Assembly (NCBI GenBank): GCA_030374765.1 | Contig: JARGXX010000109.1 | Location: 372,001 to 436,000 of the forward strand | Source: Agarophyton chilense | Taxonomy: Eukaryota > Rhodophyta > Florideophyceae > Gracilariales > Gracilariaceae | Direction of reading: 5' to 3' | DNA length: 64,000 bases | Shown: piece after piece, positions 34,847 to 45,578 of the stretch | Position numbering within the stretch: position 1 is the first letter of the stretch | Layout of the letters: every line of letters starts with the position of its first letter | Position numbers and translations under genes: made by a program | The notes under the pieces: model-generated | Told to the model about the DNA's origin: nothing | The model's database searches: none | What the model saw: the letters and a program-made list of their open reading frames with translations, nothing else

Positions 34847-35255
34847 TCACTGTTTACGTCGACTTGCCTTCTTTCGTTTCTCGCTGCAGTCGGGGCAGTA
34901 CCACGCGCCCACCGGCTCTTCCGTCAACCCTACACATTCAAAATGAAACCACTCGTACGCGCAATTGTCATCCTCACACGCAACCATGTTGCCGCTAGAA
35001 ACCTGTTGACAAATGCAGTAAAGCGTGTTGTCCAAATTGGTGTCAGTGACCATGTCCCCAAGCGACTGCGCCTCCTGCTTGACCGCGTCCGAAGCATCAT
35101 CGCTCATAACCACGTCCTGCGGCGCCTGATCGGCGGATACCGCGGGCCTTTCGCTAGCAGGCGCGACAAGTGCGCTGTCAGTTTGCTTCACATCAGGCGG
35201 CTGTTGCGGCGGCTGTTGCGGCGGCTGTTGCGGTGGAGGTGGTGGTGGCGGTGGT

Positions 35256-35288
<33 letters not shown>

Positions 35289-35890
35289 TCTTGCTGCTGA
35301 GGCTGTGAGGGCTGCGGCGAGCGGCGGCCGGACTTATTCGCGTTTCGGGTTGCGGGCGCTTCCGCGCCGCGCTTGGACTCGGCACTCGGCGGCAACGGCG
35401 GCTTCGGCGGAGTGGCGCCCGGCCAGCGCCCCTCGCGCTTGAGCTGCGCCTCAAAGTCGTGCAGCTTGTTGTCCAGCTCGGCCAGCACCGTGTCGAGCGC
35501 GCCGACGGCGGAAGAAGCCAGACGCACCTTCTTATCGCACAACTCCTGCGCGTTTTCCTGGAGATTAATGAACTCCTGGTACTGGCGGCGCACCGAGGCG
35601 ATGGCGGCCGAAGAGTTGGCACGCTGCACGGTGTCGTCGGCGGCGGCATCGGCCAGTGATAGCGTGGTGTGCACGCGGTCGTCGAGCGTCTTGATGTCGG
35701 CAAAGGTGGACTTTGTGGACGCCTGTAGCGGCTCGATCAGGTCGAGGAAATCGTCGAGGTACGACGGCGCGTACGTCTCGTGCGGACGCTCGCGCCGCTC
35801 CGTGCGGTACGCCATGCGCGGGGGAAGGGGGTACGGGCACTGCGTAGGTCGCGCGCCGCGCGGGGCGGGTATCAATTGCCGAAAAGCCAA
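34847..35890 (-). CDS. ING-family PHD finger protein (histone H3K4me3 reader)
   Basis: Intronless, 347 residues from the first ATG; M26 (35815) starts MAYRTER and is an equally likely start. The N-terminal ING domain spans about 43-150 ([15 protein letters not shown], then a long helical stretch to [13 protein letters not shown]), the dimerising part that links ING proteins to histone acetyltransferase or deacetylase complexes. A linker with a run of about 18 prolines flanked by Gln-Gln-Pro-Pro repeats (198-232) is unusual. The C-terminal PHD finger (291-335) has the C4HC3 ligands C292, C294, C305, C310, H316, C319, C332 and C335. Y291 and W314 sit at the methyl-lysine cage positions known in ING1 and ING2. 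A Lys/Arg-rich end (338-347) resembles the family's polybasic tail. It is nuclear by analogy. Confidence 0.93.
35200..35300. repeat. Trinucleotide-rich repeat coding Gln/Pro tract in the ING gene
   Basis: On the plus strand, CGGCTGTTG units give way to GGTGGTGG and then GGCGGCGG runs. Read on the coding strand they give polyproline preceded and followed by Gln. Length variation among strains is likely and would stay in frame. Confidence 0.85.
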
Positions 35891-36250
35891 ACTGCCACAG
35901 CGGGTGCAGAAGCACTACGATGGTGGCTACAGTAACTAGAGAGAGAGTTACGGAAAGCACCAATCACACACCGAACTGTACATGGTGATTGCTTCCACAT
36001 GCGTGGCAGCCCTCGTCGTCTGGCCAACTTGGCTGCGTGTGGCACGCCGCTGTAAGGCTGTGTACAGTATCTAAGATACAGCTGTTGGCCGTGACGCGCC
36101 ACCTATCCTTTGTCTTCACCTTGTTCGCCTTCCTACGCTGCTTCAGCTTCTCTTCTTCCCCTCCGCCTACCCCCCGACGTGCTCACTGCTCTCGCGCTCG
36201 TACTCGTTCCTCGCTCCCCGCTTCCGCTTCCGCTCCCGCCCGTCCCCGCC
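35891..36250. promoter_or_regulatory. Shared divergent promoter region (ING gene and the gene at 36251)
   Basis: About 360 bp separate the ING start (minus strand) from the Kozak-like ATG at 36251 (plus strand). The interval includes a CCAAT motif near 35961 (CACCAATCAC) and pyrimidine-rich leaders on the plus-strand side. Being the only space between two divergent genes, it must carry both 5' regions. Exact elements are not proven. Confidence 0.45.
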
Positions 36251-37297
36251 ATGGTGTTTCGTTGGCTGTTCTCTTCTTCCTCCAAAACCGCAAGCGCTGA
36301 TGCAAACTCTTCGAATCCCGAAGTCCACCACGCGCCACACGGCCATACGGCCGACGGCCACGCGGCCGATGAGCATGCCTTGGGTCCCAGCGATTCTACC
36401 CCAGTCGCCATCGAGGACCTCTCCCGCCCGTTGCGCGTCCCGCTCACCTCCATTTCCGCCGTGCTCGTCGAAGAGCGCCCAGAGCTTAAACTAACTGAGT
36501 ATGACATGTCGCGCGGCCAGTATGCCAGTAATGTGCTCGCTCTAACCCATAACGCCGTGCGCGTCGAAATGGCTGACATGTGGGGCGATATAATGCCGAG
36601 TCTGGAGAAACGCTCGCAGCCCAATGCCCCGCTTCCGCTCACGCAGCAGGATGCGGACGATTTGCGGAAGTGGTGGGCAGGTTTTGCCCGTTTTGCGCTC
36701 ACCGCCAGTCTCGTCGATGATATGGTTACCAAGAAAGCGTTTGCGGACGTGTACGTTGGTTTCGATAAGGAGACAAAGCTCATTGATGCATTGTTCCACA
36801 AGGTTCAGGAAAAGAATAACGTATATTTAGAAATGGCCTTCAAGAAGATGGCCAATGCTGTCGAAAATTTTGAACTTGACATTTCGGAGAATGGCTGTGC
36901 TCAGCTCGCCAAAGCCTGGCAAATGCTCGCTACGATGATTGGAGACGTCTTTACTGAGTCTGAACGCTTGATTGATTGCATTGATAGATGGATCAGAAAT
37001 CCTTTCGAGTACAAGGATTTGGAGAAGCAGGCTGCCAAGATCTTCACTAACAAGAAACGATGGGGCGATGATGAAACAAAGCGTGGCGAAATGGTTATAA
37101 TGCTATGTAGATGGCTTTCGGAAGAAGAGCTTATGAGAGAATGGATGTTTAGGAACCTTACCAAGAAAGAACTCAAATGTATCGACAAATGGATGAATAC
37201 TTATCGAGACGGTAGACTTGTCATTATCGATCGCCTTTTCCAGAAGAAGGCTGCAAACGATTCCGGTCATCATATACAACTCGAAGCCATTCCCTGA
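36251..37297 (+). CDS. Uncharacterised helical protein with His-rich N-terminus
   Basis: Intronless, 348 residues from the ATG at 36251, which sits in a strong context (CCGCCATGG). The open frame reaches back to 36110, but that part is Ser/Leu/Pro-rich leader sequence. Residues 26-42 are His-rich (HHAPHGHTADGHAADEH). Residues 80-335 are almost wholly predicted amphipathic helix with LTHNAVRVEMADMW, RKWWAGFARFAL, DALFHKVQEKNNVYLEMAFKKM and MLCRWLSEEELMREWMF. The pattern of long helices with an LTHN-type first helix and a WW-x-x-F second helix recalls hemerythrin-like four-helix bundles, but most of the iron-binding His/Glu ligands are not present, so I do not assign that function. No signal peptide or membrane segment is seen. 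Clear codon structure and position in the gene island support a real gene. Confidence 0.75.
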   Translation: MVFRWLFSSSSKTASADANSSNPEVHHAPHGHTADGHAADEHALGPSDSTPVAIEDLSRPLRVPLTSISAVLVEERPELKLTEYDMSRGQYASNVLALTHNAVRVEMADMWGDIMPSLEKRSQPNAPLPLTQQDADDLRKWWAGFARFALTASLVDDMVTKKAFADVYVGFDKETKLIDALFHKVQEKNNVYLEMAFKKMANAVENFELDISENGCAQLAKAWQMLATMIGDVFTESERLIDCIDRWIRNPFEYKDLEKQAAKIFTNKKRWGDDETKRGEMVIMLCRWLSEEELMREWMFRNLTKKELKCIDKWMNTYRDGRLVIIDRLFQKKAANDSGHHIQLEAIP

Positions 37298-38100
37298 GTA
37301 ACGCCCTAGCGCCTTACACCGTTTCTTTAGGTTACATGTATTTCGAATATGCGGTTTTTATTGTCTGCTAGTTCCCTCGTTGGTTTTTTTTTTAACCCAC
37401 TGCAATTGTAGAATTCAACCAGCTTTCACAACCACGGTTTCTTCAACTCTGTCGTGCAAGGCATTAGCCAGTTTAGCTTTCTTACTCGTTTGTTCTGATA
37501 AACACCATTTCCGAATTTTGTGCCAGCTACACAGCATGTGTTGTGTAACGCTCGCACGCCATAGTCCCTCTAGCCAGACGAGTCACAAAGTACAGTGCGT
37601 TTCAAAAATATATCCCTCGACAAAAACCGTGCCAATAAGTACTGTAGAGCACATAGTGGACCAAATAAAAACCGTTAAGGCCAAAACGTTTCAGAACTAT
37701 ATCCATTAGACAATCTATAGCTCAGCTATGGCTCGTGGATCGCCTCTGACACGCCCTGAACAGCTCACAATCATGCATTTAGTAGACCATTAAAAACCCC
37801 AGCACATAAGGTGAAGCCCTTTCAACCGGGCGATCCACATACATTTCTCCAGCCTGCAACCATGGGATTAAATACCCAATCAGTTCAAAGACGTCCTCTT
37901 GCAGCAAAACTGTCAGAATTCTTTATTTTTTCTATTAATATCCACTACTTTCTGTCAAGCCAACCGTCACAACTTAATCAAGTACGCAAAAATAGAAAAC
38001 ATTTTTTTTCAAGGACCATTACAGAACCCATCTTGTAGAATGATGTGTTGGAAAAAAACTTACTAAAACATGAGTATATAACTATCATCTTCTCGAACAA
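37298..38100. other. No recognisable gene
   Basis: 3' flank of the gene at 36251 and AT-rich intergenic DNA. Short frames (37380-37709, 37811-38038) show no motif and look random. Confidence 0.5.
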
Positions 38101-38544
38101 AAATTTCAAAAAGCGATTGGCCAGGTTGCTAAAAACTTTTACTGGCATGGCTTCCAAAAAATATTTACAAATGACTCCATTGTGGCATCGTTGATATTAT
38201 GCGTTGGATTATTTACAAATAGATCTATTGAAAATGATTTCATTGAAAGCACTATTTCGTCTAAAGATTATGCACATATTCTATAAAACTATTCGCTACT
38301 GTTTGTCTACTTTATGTACGGAATAGAATTTACTTTTCAGCAGAGTAACGAAGCTGTGAAAAGTTTTAATGCTACAAAACAAATATTAAGTGATGTAAAT
38401 ATGCTAGTTATTCAACAATTTGCACGCTCTCATGACCTTAACCCTGTTGCAAGTTTTTTGAGAATGTTGTTTGGAATGATTTATACGACTGGCAGGCATT
38501 TTGATACAGTTTTTTATTCTAATTCTTTTTTCAAAGATTGTTGA
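38101..38544 (+). pseudogene. Possible old retroelement RNase H remnant
   Basis: The frame at 38314-38544 reads FTFQQSNEAVKSFNATKQILSDVNMLVI, which resembles the FxWxxExxxAFxxLKxxLxxxPxL connection segment of Ty3/gypsy pol, and later HFDTVFYSNSFF, which resembles PIAYYSRxL. It is very AT-rich, very decayed and has no close relative in this window. Weak call. Confidence 0.3.
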
Positions 38545-38663
38545 AAAAAAATGAACCGTAAAAGTATCAATTCTTTCATATAATAAATAAAAGAGCGCTG
38601 CTTAAACGTTATCAATGCATAAAAGCTAAAACAAACTACTAAAATCGCGTTAGAGTAAATCTG

Positions 38664-39035
38664 ATGTTGGAGAATGTGGAAAAGTAGCGAGAATCAAATG
38701 GAATGGTCGAATATTTTATTTGACAAACTGTGAATCTGTGTGTGCGGAATTGGAAACGCTCACGTACTGCAAGGACGATGCCGCATTCAGGCGACATTTA
38801 TGATCAAGTCAGTACGTCCTCAAGGTATCCTAAGGATATTCTGGAAGGATTTCTTGCGTGTCTTTCCCCTTTAATGTTTTTTTGCGTATGGAACACTTAG
38901 AACGTAGAATTTGGTGACGACTAGGAAATTAACACACTTCATTTTAGAACTATATAAAGAAAGACACAATAAAGTCTCTGGAAGTCGACTGAGAAGTCAG
39001 ATTTGACGCTTACAGTTTGAAAACTTTGCGTGAAA
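38664..39035 (+). repeat. 5' LTR of the copia element
   Basis: Starts TGTTGGAGAATGTGG and shares an ordered match with 56056-56426, ending at the common GCGTGAAA. The outer flank TCTGA matches the sequence just after the 3' LTR. The end does not show the usual CA, so the inner boundary rests on where similarity stops and on the duplication. Confidence 0.8.
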
Positions 39036-39305
39036 GGTTATTAGATTCTGACGCACGCCAGCGCACACTGTTAATCTTCAACGTCGTGATCAACCTTGGT
39101 TTTACTGGAGGTAGATTTCAGACGGTGGTTACGCCTGTAAAGTGCTGTTCTGCTCCGATCTGACACCATTTCAGAATCAGAAATGCCGCGTATAGAGCCA
39201 CTTCATGATTTTGCCATCTGGAATATTCGCATATAAGCGGTATATAACTCGAAGGGCCTAAGTGAAACCATCGAATATGAATTATGTTCTTCTGATACAG
39301 AAGAA

Positions 39306-39706
39306 AGAAAGTCAAAGTTCAAGTCATATCAGAAGAAAGAAAGCGGAATAATCGTGTCCGAGCTTTGCAATGAAGCGACACGAGTTTTTTGAAATGGTGT
39401 CGACAATCCGTACCGAATGCTACAGAAGCTCGGTGATAGATATGACTCGAAGACAGTAGCATATTGAATTGCAAAGATGACAGAGCTAATATCAATGAGA
39501 TACTTCACTCTGATGCAAAAAATTGGCAGACATATAGATCGAATGAAAGGCATTCAGAAAAATCTTGATTCTATGAACACCAGTTTACCTATGGAGCTCT
39601 CCATTGCAATTCTAATTGCGTCCATTGATGCGGTAGAGCTGATTATAGCAGTGCTGAAAACACTCTCCGATAGGACGGCTACGTGGGAGACAGAGACTGC
39701 GAGACT
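39306..39706 (+). pseudogene. Copia gag, first part
   Basis: UBN2-type gag: a GIIVSELCNEA-like helix, YRMLQKLGDRYDSK, then ISMRYFTLMQKIGRHIDRMKGIQKNL and SIAILIASIDAVELIIAVLKTL. It matches copia fragment 1 (6653-7354) and the gag at 58410. It ends where the solo LTR is inserted. Fossil. Confidence 0.75.
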
Positions 39707-40593
39707 TGTAGGACGACGCTTGGAGCGGAGATACCACGAAGATGTTCGGGATCTTCCTTTCTTGAGAGACACGCTTCAGACGGAGGAGACACGTCCCAGC
39801 GGAGCACAGAAACAGAGCCACTCTGGAAAGGCACGACGGAGTCGGGTGTAAGACCGAGGCCAATCCGGCGGTATATACCTAGAGTGTTTAGGTGAGCACG
39901 GCACAGTCCGGGGTGTGACCAATCCTAGGCGGAGCGATTTCACGATGATTGTCGGAAAAAGAGCGAGGAAACACTCATATGAGGTAGATGAGTGAGGTGA
40001 GTGAGGCGGCCACTCACGAGAGCCAAAAAGGATAACAAGAGGAAACGGGGGCCAAACTCTATACAGGGGCGAGACTACGACAAATGTCGGCCATTAAATA
40101 TGAACCCACGTTGGTGGTAGCACTCTAGTTGACGGAAGGGTGGATGAACTAACATGCAGCGGGCGCTCACGCAGTATGCGGTGAAGACGCGCCGAAGGCG
40201 AAAAGTTCAGAGCCAAGACTCCCTCCTTGGGATCTCCCAAGAGGGTCTTTGCTGGGGAGTAGTGCTCGACCTCCTAAGTAGTGTGGCGCGCGGCCCCTGA
40301 CAGTGGGCGCACGCCCGAAAAATAGACACTAAATAGCGATAGCGTAGCCAAATAAATACTAAAAATTAGTAAATAATACTAACCATCAGGTAGAATCCGG
40401 GCCACGTGTGGCACGCCTCGTACTCGAGCGTTGGCATCTGTGCAGTCCACGTGTTCCACCCGTGTGCACTTCCGGTCCTAACCGGCCGTCAGCACGCAAT
40501 AGCGGTATAGCTTGTCATAGACCAAGCTAGTCCTCAAGCGAGCGAACTTCCTAAGTCCTGCGAAGAAACCCCCTTGAAGGGCATTGTCTTTCA
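39707..40593. mobile_element. Solo gypsy-type LTR (887 bp) inserted in copia gag
   Basis: Starts TGTAGGACGACG, ends TGTCTTTCA and is flanked by the exact 5-bp duplication AGACT (39702-39706 and 40594-40598). Internal blocks recall the chromovirus LTRs here: ACAGGGGCGA as in C, and CAAATAAAT with CACGTG blocks as at the window start. No internal element sequence remains, so it is the product of LTR-LTR recombination. Its family is closest to A or C; strand not settled. Confidence 0.85.
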
Positions 40594-40656
40594 AGACTAC
40601 TAGAAGAACAGCAAGCAATCCGGTCCAAACATAAACGCGTTGAACGGGCTCACTCC

Positions 40657-41979
40657 ATGAAGCAGTACTGCCATACCTGCTACAAGATGGGACAAACCAC
40701 AGAGAAATGTTGGTTTAATCCTAAAAATCCACAAAACAAGTTGCATGGCGGTGTAGATGAAGATGAGCCGTTAGAGGAACCAAGAGCAAATCCAATTGGT
40801 ATGCATGCTTCCAGGAAGAGTTCTGAAGACAAGCCTCCCAAAAGATCCCCAACTCGAGCTGCACCGGCACGAACTATGCCAAAAAGAATTGAAAACCCTG
40901 TCATGATGCTAGACTCAGGAACTTCATCATACATGACTCCAAACAAAGGCTCCTTGTTTGACATCCAGAACTGTTCGATACCAATTGCACTAGGAGACAA
41001 CTCTTTAGTGTATGCTGATATCAAGGGGACAAAACGAGTGAAGTGGACAGCTGACAGCACGACGACAGAGGTGCACCTTAGTGAGACTCTGTGCTCCCCA
41101 GAGTTGGAAATGGACCTGCTTTCTATTCCAACGCTAACCGATAAGGACTTTGTTGTGCTGTTCAAAAAGGAGCAGGCTATTACACTCGGTAGAAGGGAAA
41201 ACTTTCCACCCATCGGCACTGCGCATAGATGTGAGGATGGTCTATTTTACGTAGGCAAGCCATCTTCTAGAACATCTAACAGCGCTTTTGACAAATCAAT
41301 GACGGCAGCAGTACTGCAACATGCTGAACCAGAATCAACATCCGAGAGCGCTGATGAGGCCCCGTATTTTAATGATGAGACCTTACATGATGCGGACTCT
41401 AATTCAGAAGATTCTGAATTTAATCACCAAGGACCAGTACTTGAAGGGCATGGAAATGGAGATGGCTCGGAAGATGATGAAGAAGTCGATCTGGAAAGAA
41501 TGAAAACTCTGGAATATTCGAACAAAGGACTCGAGAATGAACTGGAAAGGATTTTGCATAGTCGTTTGGCACATGCTGGACCAGAAGAAACAATCAGGAA
41601 GATGATTCGAAACGGAGTTCTACCAGAGACAAAGACTCTGAAGATGAACTGTGGGCCTTGTGCCACAAGAAAATACAGACGGTCCTACAGTGAAAGTCTC
41701 ACAATAGCTACGAAACCCGGGACACTGCACTCGGATGTCGTAGGAAAAGTGAAGCATATGTCTCGGGACCACTTCAATTATTCCTGCACTGTGGTAGACG
41801 AGTTCTCTCGATTTGCATATGCGCAACCGATTAGAACTGAAGGAGAAGCGTCGAAGAAAGTTGAAGAGTTCATGATCTTACTTGAACGCCAATCTGAACA
41901 CAAAGTCACAATATTACACACCGACGGCGGAAAGGAGTTTATCAAAGCAAAAGAAAAGTTGCTTAAACTAGGTGTTTGA
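40657..41979 (+). pseudogene. Copia gag end, protease and integrase (open segment)
   Basis: A 440-residue open segment. It starts in the knuckle region (CHTCYKMGQTTEKC), followed by the protease motif MMLDSGTSSYMTPN and IALGDNSLVYADIKG, an acidic spacer, the pre-integrase zinc region (LHSRLAHAGPEE, then NCGPCATRK) and the integrase core (LHSDVVGKVK, YSCTVVDEFSRFAYA, ILHTDGGKEF). This order is typical of Ty1/copia, in which integrase precedes reverse transcriptase. Part of a broken element. Confidence 0.85.
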
Positions 41980-42021
41980 GTTCAGGCTTCAACTCCATAC
42001 ACATTAGCCTCAAACGGACTG

Positions 42022-42738
42022 GTGGAAATAACGCAGGGAGTTATTCTAGCGCTGGCCAGCACATTCCTTTCTGAAGCAAAGCTACCACTCCAGTTCTGGT
42101 CATATGCCTTAAAGCACGTTGTTCACTCGACAAACGCAGTGCCACAGAGTAATACCGGTAGATGTCCATGTGAACTCATGTTTAACACCTCTGCGCCGTA
42201 CACAAAACATCTTAGACCATTCGGATGTCGTATTTTGGTTCAACCATCAAAGAAGAAATGGAAAAAGATGGAAACCAGGATGGTTCCCGGAATCAATCTG
42301 GGACATAGAGGGGTTGGTATCTATAAGATTCTCACAGACTCAGGGACACTTCTCTCGAAACATGTACGCTTCTTTGAGACTGAATTTCCTAGACTGAGTG
42401 TTGTGCAACCATCAAAAGACTCAAAACTCTCGGAACCAACAGTGGTTCTTCATACAGTTTGTGACAGCGAGGACTCGTCTACAGAACATTCAGAAGAGCG
42501 CGGCTCACACGAGGATGATGATAAAGGATTTGAAGATCATTCAATCGACGAGAAAAAAAGAAGTGACGATGGTGAAATTGAAGATGCACTGAGCACTTTA
42601 ACCCACTATCCAGAGCATCCGTCTACATGTGATGGAACCAAGTACGATGATGAAAGCGAGAATGTTGCAGAACCTCTCGAACCTGAGAAAACGTCTTCAC
42701 ATCGCTACAATCTGCGATCAATAGCTACCCTGCAGTGA
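42022..42738 (+). pseudogene. Copia integrase C-terminal part
   Basis: Continuation of integrase: ALASTFLSEAKLPLQFWSYAL and VHSTNAVPQSNTGRCPCELMF, then HLRPFGCRILVQ and a long acidic linker ending YNLRSIA, the usual pattern between the copia integrase and reverse transcriptase. Confidence 0.8.
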
Positions 42739-43395
42739 CAAGGACTATTACCACCTCAGATGAGCCTTCCCTCAAGGAGGCACATGCCTGCCCAGAATGG
42801 CCTTTCTGGAAAGCGACGATCATGGAGGAGTTCCAAACCATCAAATATGCCAAGAAATACAGTGTCACTACAGAGACTCCTTCGAATTCTGCACTACCCA
42901 CTGGAATAATTCTACGTCTGAAGAGAGACAAACAAGGCACTCCACAACGCTTTAAAGGCAGGCTAGTTGCCCGTGGCAATCTACAGAAATTGAGCACTAT
43001 GGAAACCAAAAATTGCTATGCACCAGTAGCGGGATTTGAAGTATTCCGAATCCTTTTGTTTGTCTGCATGTCCAGAGGATGGGATCGGCAGCATTTTGAT
43101 GTTAAGGGGGCCTTTTTGAATGCTCCATTACCAAAGCATTTTTATATACATGTCCGGCTCCCACGTATTGAAAACATCGCTGAGGCTAATGATGACATTT
43201 CAAAGGTACACAAATCTCTCGATGGACTTCGTGAGTCTCCCAAACTGTGGTAACACACTTTGTCGTCATTCTTGAAGAGAATTGGTCTGAGACCGATTGG
43301 AAACAGCGATTGTGTGTATACTAAGCACTGTCGAGGGAAAACTGTTATTTTTCTTGCTTACGTCGACGATATCATCATATTTGGTGACACTGTAT
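42735..43395 (+). pseudogene. Copia reverse transcriptase, N-terminal part
   Basis: FKGRLVARGNLQ, YAPVAGFEVFRILLFVC and QHFDVKGAFLNAPLP are diagnostic copia reverse transcriptase blocks. The catalytic AYVDDIIIFG lies at about 43356-43385, and chromovirus C is inserted about 10 bp after it. Fossil. Confidence 0.8.
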
Positions 43396-44318
43396 TGTGG
43401 AGCTAAACCCGGCGACGCGAAGTGCTCTCAAGTTGTTCGAAGCCTTGCTCCCTGGGGGAGGCAGACTCAGAGACAGAGCCCTCCGTTCCACCCGTAGTGT
43501 GGGGTGTAACTCCCACGGGGGATTCCGGCAGTATCGACGGAGGTGAGGGGTAGAAACCGTTGGGTCGGGAATGGGTATGGGTATCCCAAAGAATGGGGGA
43601 AAATCCGGCGAAGAGGAAAAACGAGGCGAGGGTCGGGCACTAACAGGCACCGGACCCGAGAACCAGAAAAGGGGCGAAACAACAAAAGAAACCCAATACA
43701 GGGGCGAAAACCTGTCCTCGAAAGGAAACACAAAAAGCACGCAACAAGTAAGCAGAACCCCCACGGGGTATCGTGCACGCAAGTCGTCTGAGCGGTCCCA
43801 AGGGGGTGGTTGCACGGAACTCAAACGTGGGCACTCTCCAAGTGGAGTCTTGTTCCTACGCAGGCGTTGCTAACCAGAGCCCGTTCCGGGTTGTAAGGCC
43901 GGAACGAGGGCGACGAAGAACCTCTAAAGGTATCGAAGACCAACCTTGGTTCCCATTTACTCTGAGCTTCGGACTGTCAGATCTCGTCTCCCTAAGTAGG
44001 GCCCACTAACTAAACTCTACTAATTACAGCAGTGCACACCTGCTCAGGGCCATACACGTGGAGATCCCACTGTCAGGGCCCAAAAGTCCAACGTTCTAAC
44101 AAATATCCGAAAATCGGTGCCAAAATTAAGCCACGTGTATCACGGGGCCAATCCAACCATGGGCCATCCGAATCTTCCCTTCATAGGCGAACTCTAACCA
44201 GAAAACAGTGCCACCTCAGCACACCTTAGAGGGGATCATAGTCATAACCCTCGGAGGGTTCAACCCTCATTCTATGAGTTGCATCTTCAAGTATCCCCTA
44301 ACTGGGCGTTGCTCTACA
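43396..44318 (-). repeat. 3' LTR of chromovirus C (923 bp)
   Basis: TG...CA termini (TGTGGAGCTAAACC to GCTCTACA). Paired with 54189-55111. Near the inner end is a hairpin-prone AACCCTCGGAGGGTT. The outer half holds most of the differences from the partner LTR, while the inner third appears identical. Confidence 0.92.
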
Positions 44319-44332
44319 TCTCCCCCTCCTTA
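44319..44332 (-). other. Polypurine tract of chromovirus C
   Basis: On the minus strand this reads AAGGAGGGGGAGA and touches the 3' LTR start. This is the primer site for second-strand synthesis. It is close in sequence to the family B tracts. Confidence 0.8.
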
Positions 44333-44360
44333 AGACGAGGAAGATCATTCCGAGCCGCGG

Positions 44361-45488
44361 GTGTCTCGCTTTCCGGTCACTATATATACTTCTCTCCCAA
44401 TGGGGCCCTTCACCACTTCTGAGGATCGCCACAAAACCGGCACATCGGTACAACTTTCTTCTACTCCTCCGACTTTCGGCGATAAGCAACTTCTCGCAAC
44501 AGCAGTCTCAACCAGCCCTCTCAAGGGAATGAACCCATACGTCATCAACCCACTCTCGGGGCCGTCGGCCTCCGCGCCGGCGGACAACGAAGCTCCCCAG
44601 CAGGGTGGATATTTCTCCGGTTTTGATGCGGCTCCGTCAGGTACCGAACCTTCCGCCTCGGCGAGCAACCGACATCCTCAGGAGGATTTGGACATTAACG
44701 CAGTGGCGTGGAACTCCGCTCATGCGATGCCCTTGGTAGCAAACTCCAGAGGTTGGATCTCAAACGAATCCTTTCGAAGGTGGAGTCCCCTTACCGATCC
44801 GGTGATATATTCCCGCACTCCGTGGTACCATCCAACAGCGGTTCGCGACGATAAGCTCATCGACTCCTACGTGGAGGACGGCTTATTGCCGGGTGGCCTA
44901 CCTGTTGAGGTTGTACGTTCTCCCGATTGGAGGGCGCAAGTAGCCATAGAGCCTCAGTATCTATACCGCGGTCGCGGGGAGTCCCTGGACAAGGCGCGCG
45001 CAGCGATGGCGGCTCTGGCCTACCAGCGATTGGAGAGGTCACGCGTTGACCATCTGGTTCCCCCGGAGTACGGGTTCGATGTCGCCTGTTACCGCACGTA
45101 CGGTGAGGTCTCCTACGGGGATAACCTGTCAGCCTTCCCCGAAGCCGAGTTCCGCGGACCGGGTTTTCGTCTCCGAGAAGATATGCTCCAATGGAGTCGC
45201 CCCATCCTTCGGGCTGAATTCCGGTACCTTCAACGGCAGTTTACCCAGTATGGGTTCGATCGACGCGTGCGCTTCGAGCGCCGCTCGCGCTCCCGTTTCG
45301 GGTTCCTTGTCCCGTGTCCTCACGTGGAACTGGAGCGTATCCGTAACACGGCGAAGGTTGGGCGATTCGTGCCCGTTCCAGCGTGGTGGAGTAAGGTCGA
45401 GGTCCCCCGAGGGTGCTTTGCTGAACTGCCCCCGTGCATCTACTATATTGGGTCTCGTTTGATGCACCACCCGAACTCGGGATACTAG
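44361..45488 (+). pseudogene. Antisense accessory ORF of chromovirus C, first 375 codons (A/C type)
   Basis: Long plus-strand open frame opposite gag-pol, starting 42 bp inside the 3' LTR; M14 (44400) and M54 (about 44520) are other possible starts. The N-terminus is Ser/Pro-rich, then DPVIYSRTPWYHPTAVRDDKLIDSYV, a block around YQRLERSRVDHL, and the best-conserved core LRAEFRYLQ, RSRFGFLVPCPHVELERIR and KVEVPRGCFAELP. The same blocks appear in A1 (294-1912). No domain of known function is recognised; the Arg/aromatic-rich core could bind nucleic acid, but this is a guess. It continues in decayed form to 46256. Confidence 0.7.
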
Positions 45489-45578
45489 GCCCTCGTTGCA
45501 GCCGAGTGGGCAGCCCGCGTAGCGGCGCACCTCCTCTAAGATGCTCATGACCATTTCCGTATCTGGTATATTCCTCCG

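Noticed and set aside
36110-36250. Upstream extension of the gene at 36251 as a signal or transit peptide
   Set aside because: The 47 extra residues are pyrimidine-tract translation (Ser/Leu/Pro only), and the ATG at 36251 has a much better context.
36251-37297. Hemerythrin assignment
   Set aside because: The helix pattern is suggestive, but most of the His/Glu iron ligands are not at the expected places, so function was left open.
44857-45554. Minus-strand frames within the antisense ORF region of C
   Set aside because: Not shared with A1, while the plus-strand frame is conserved; they are shadows.
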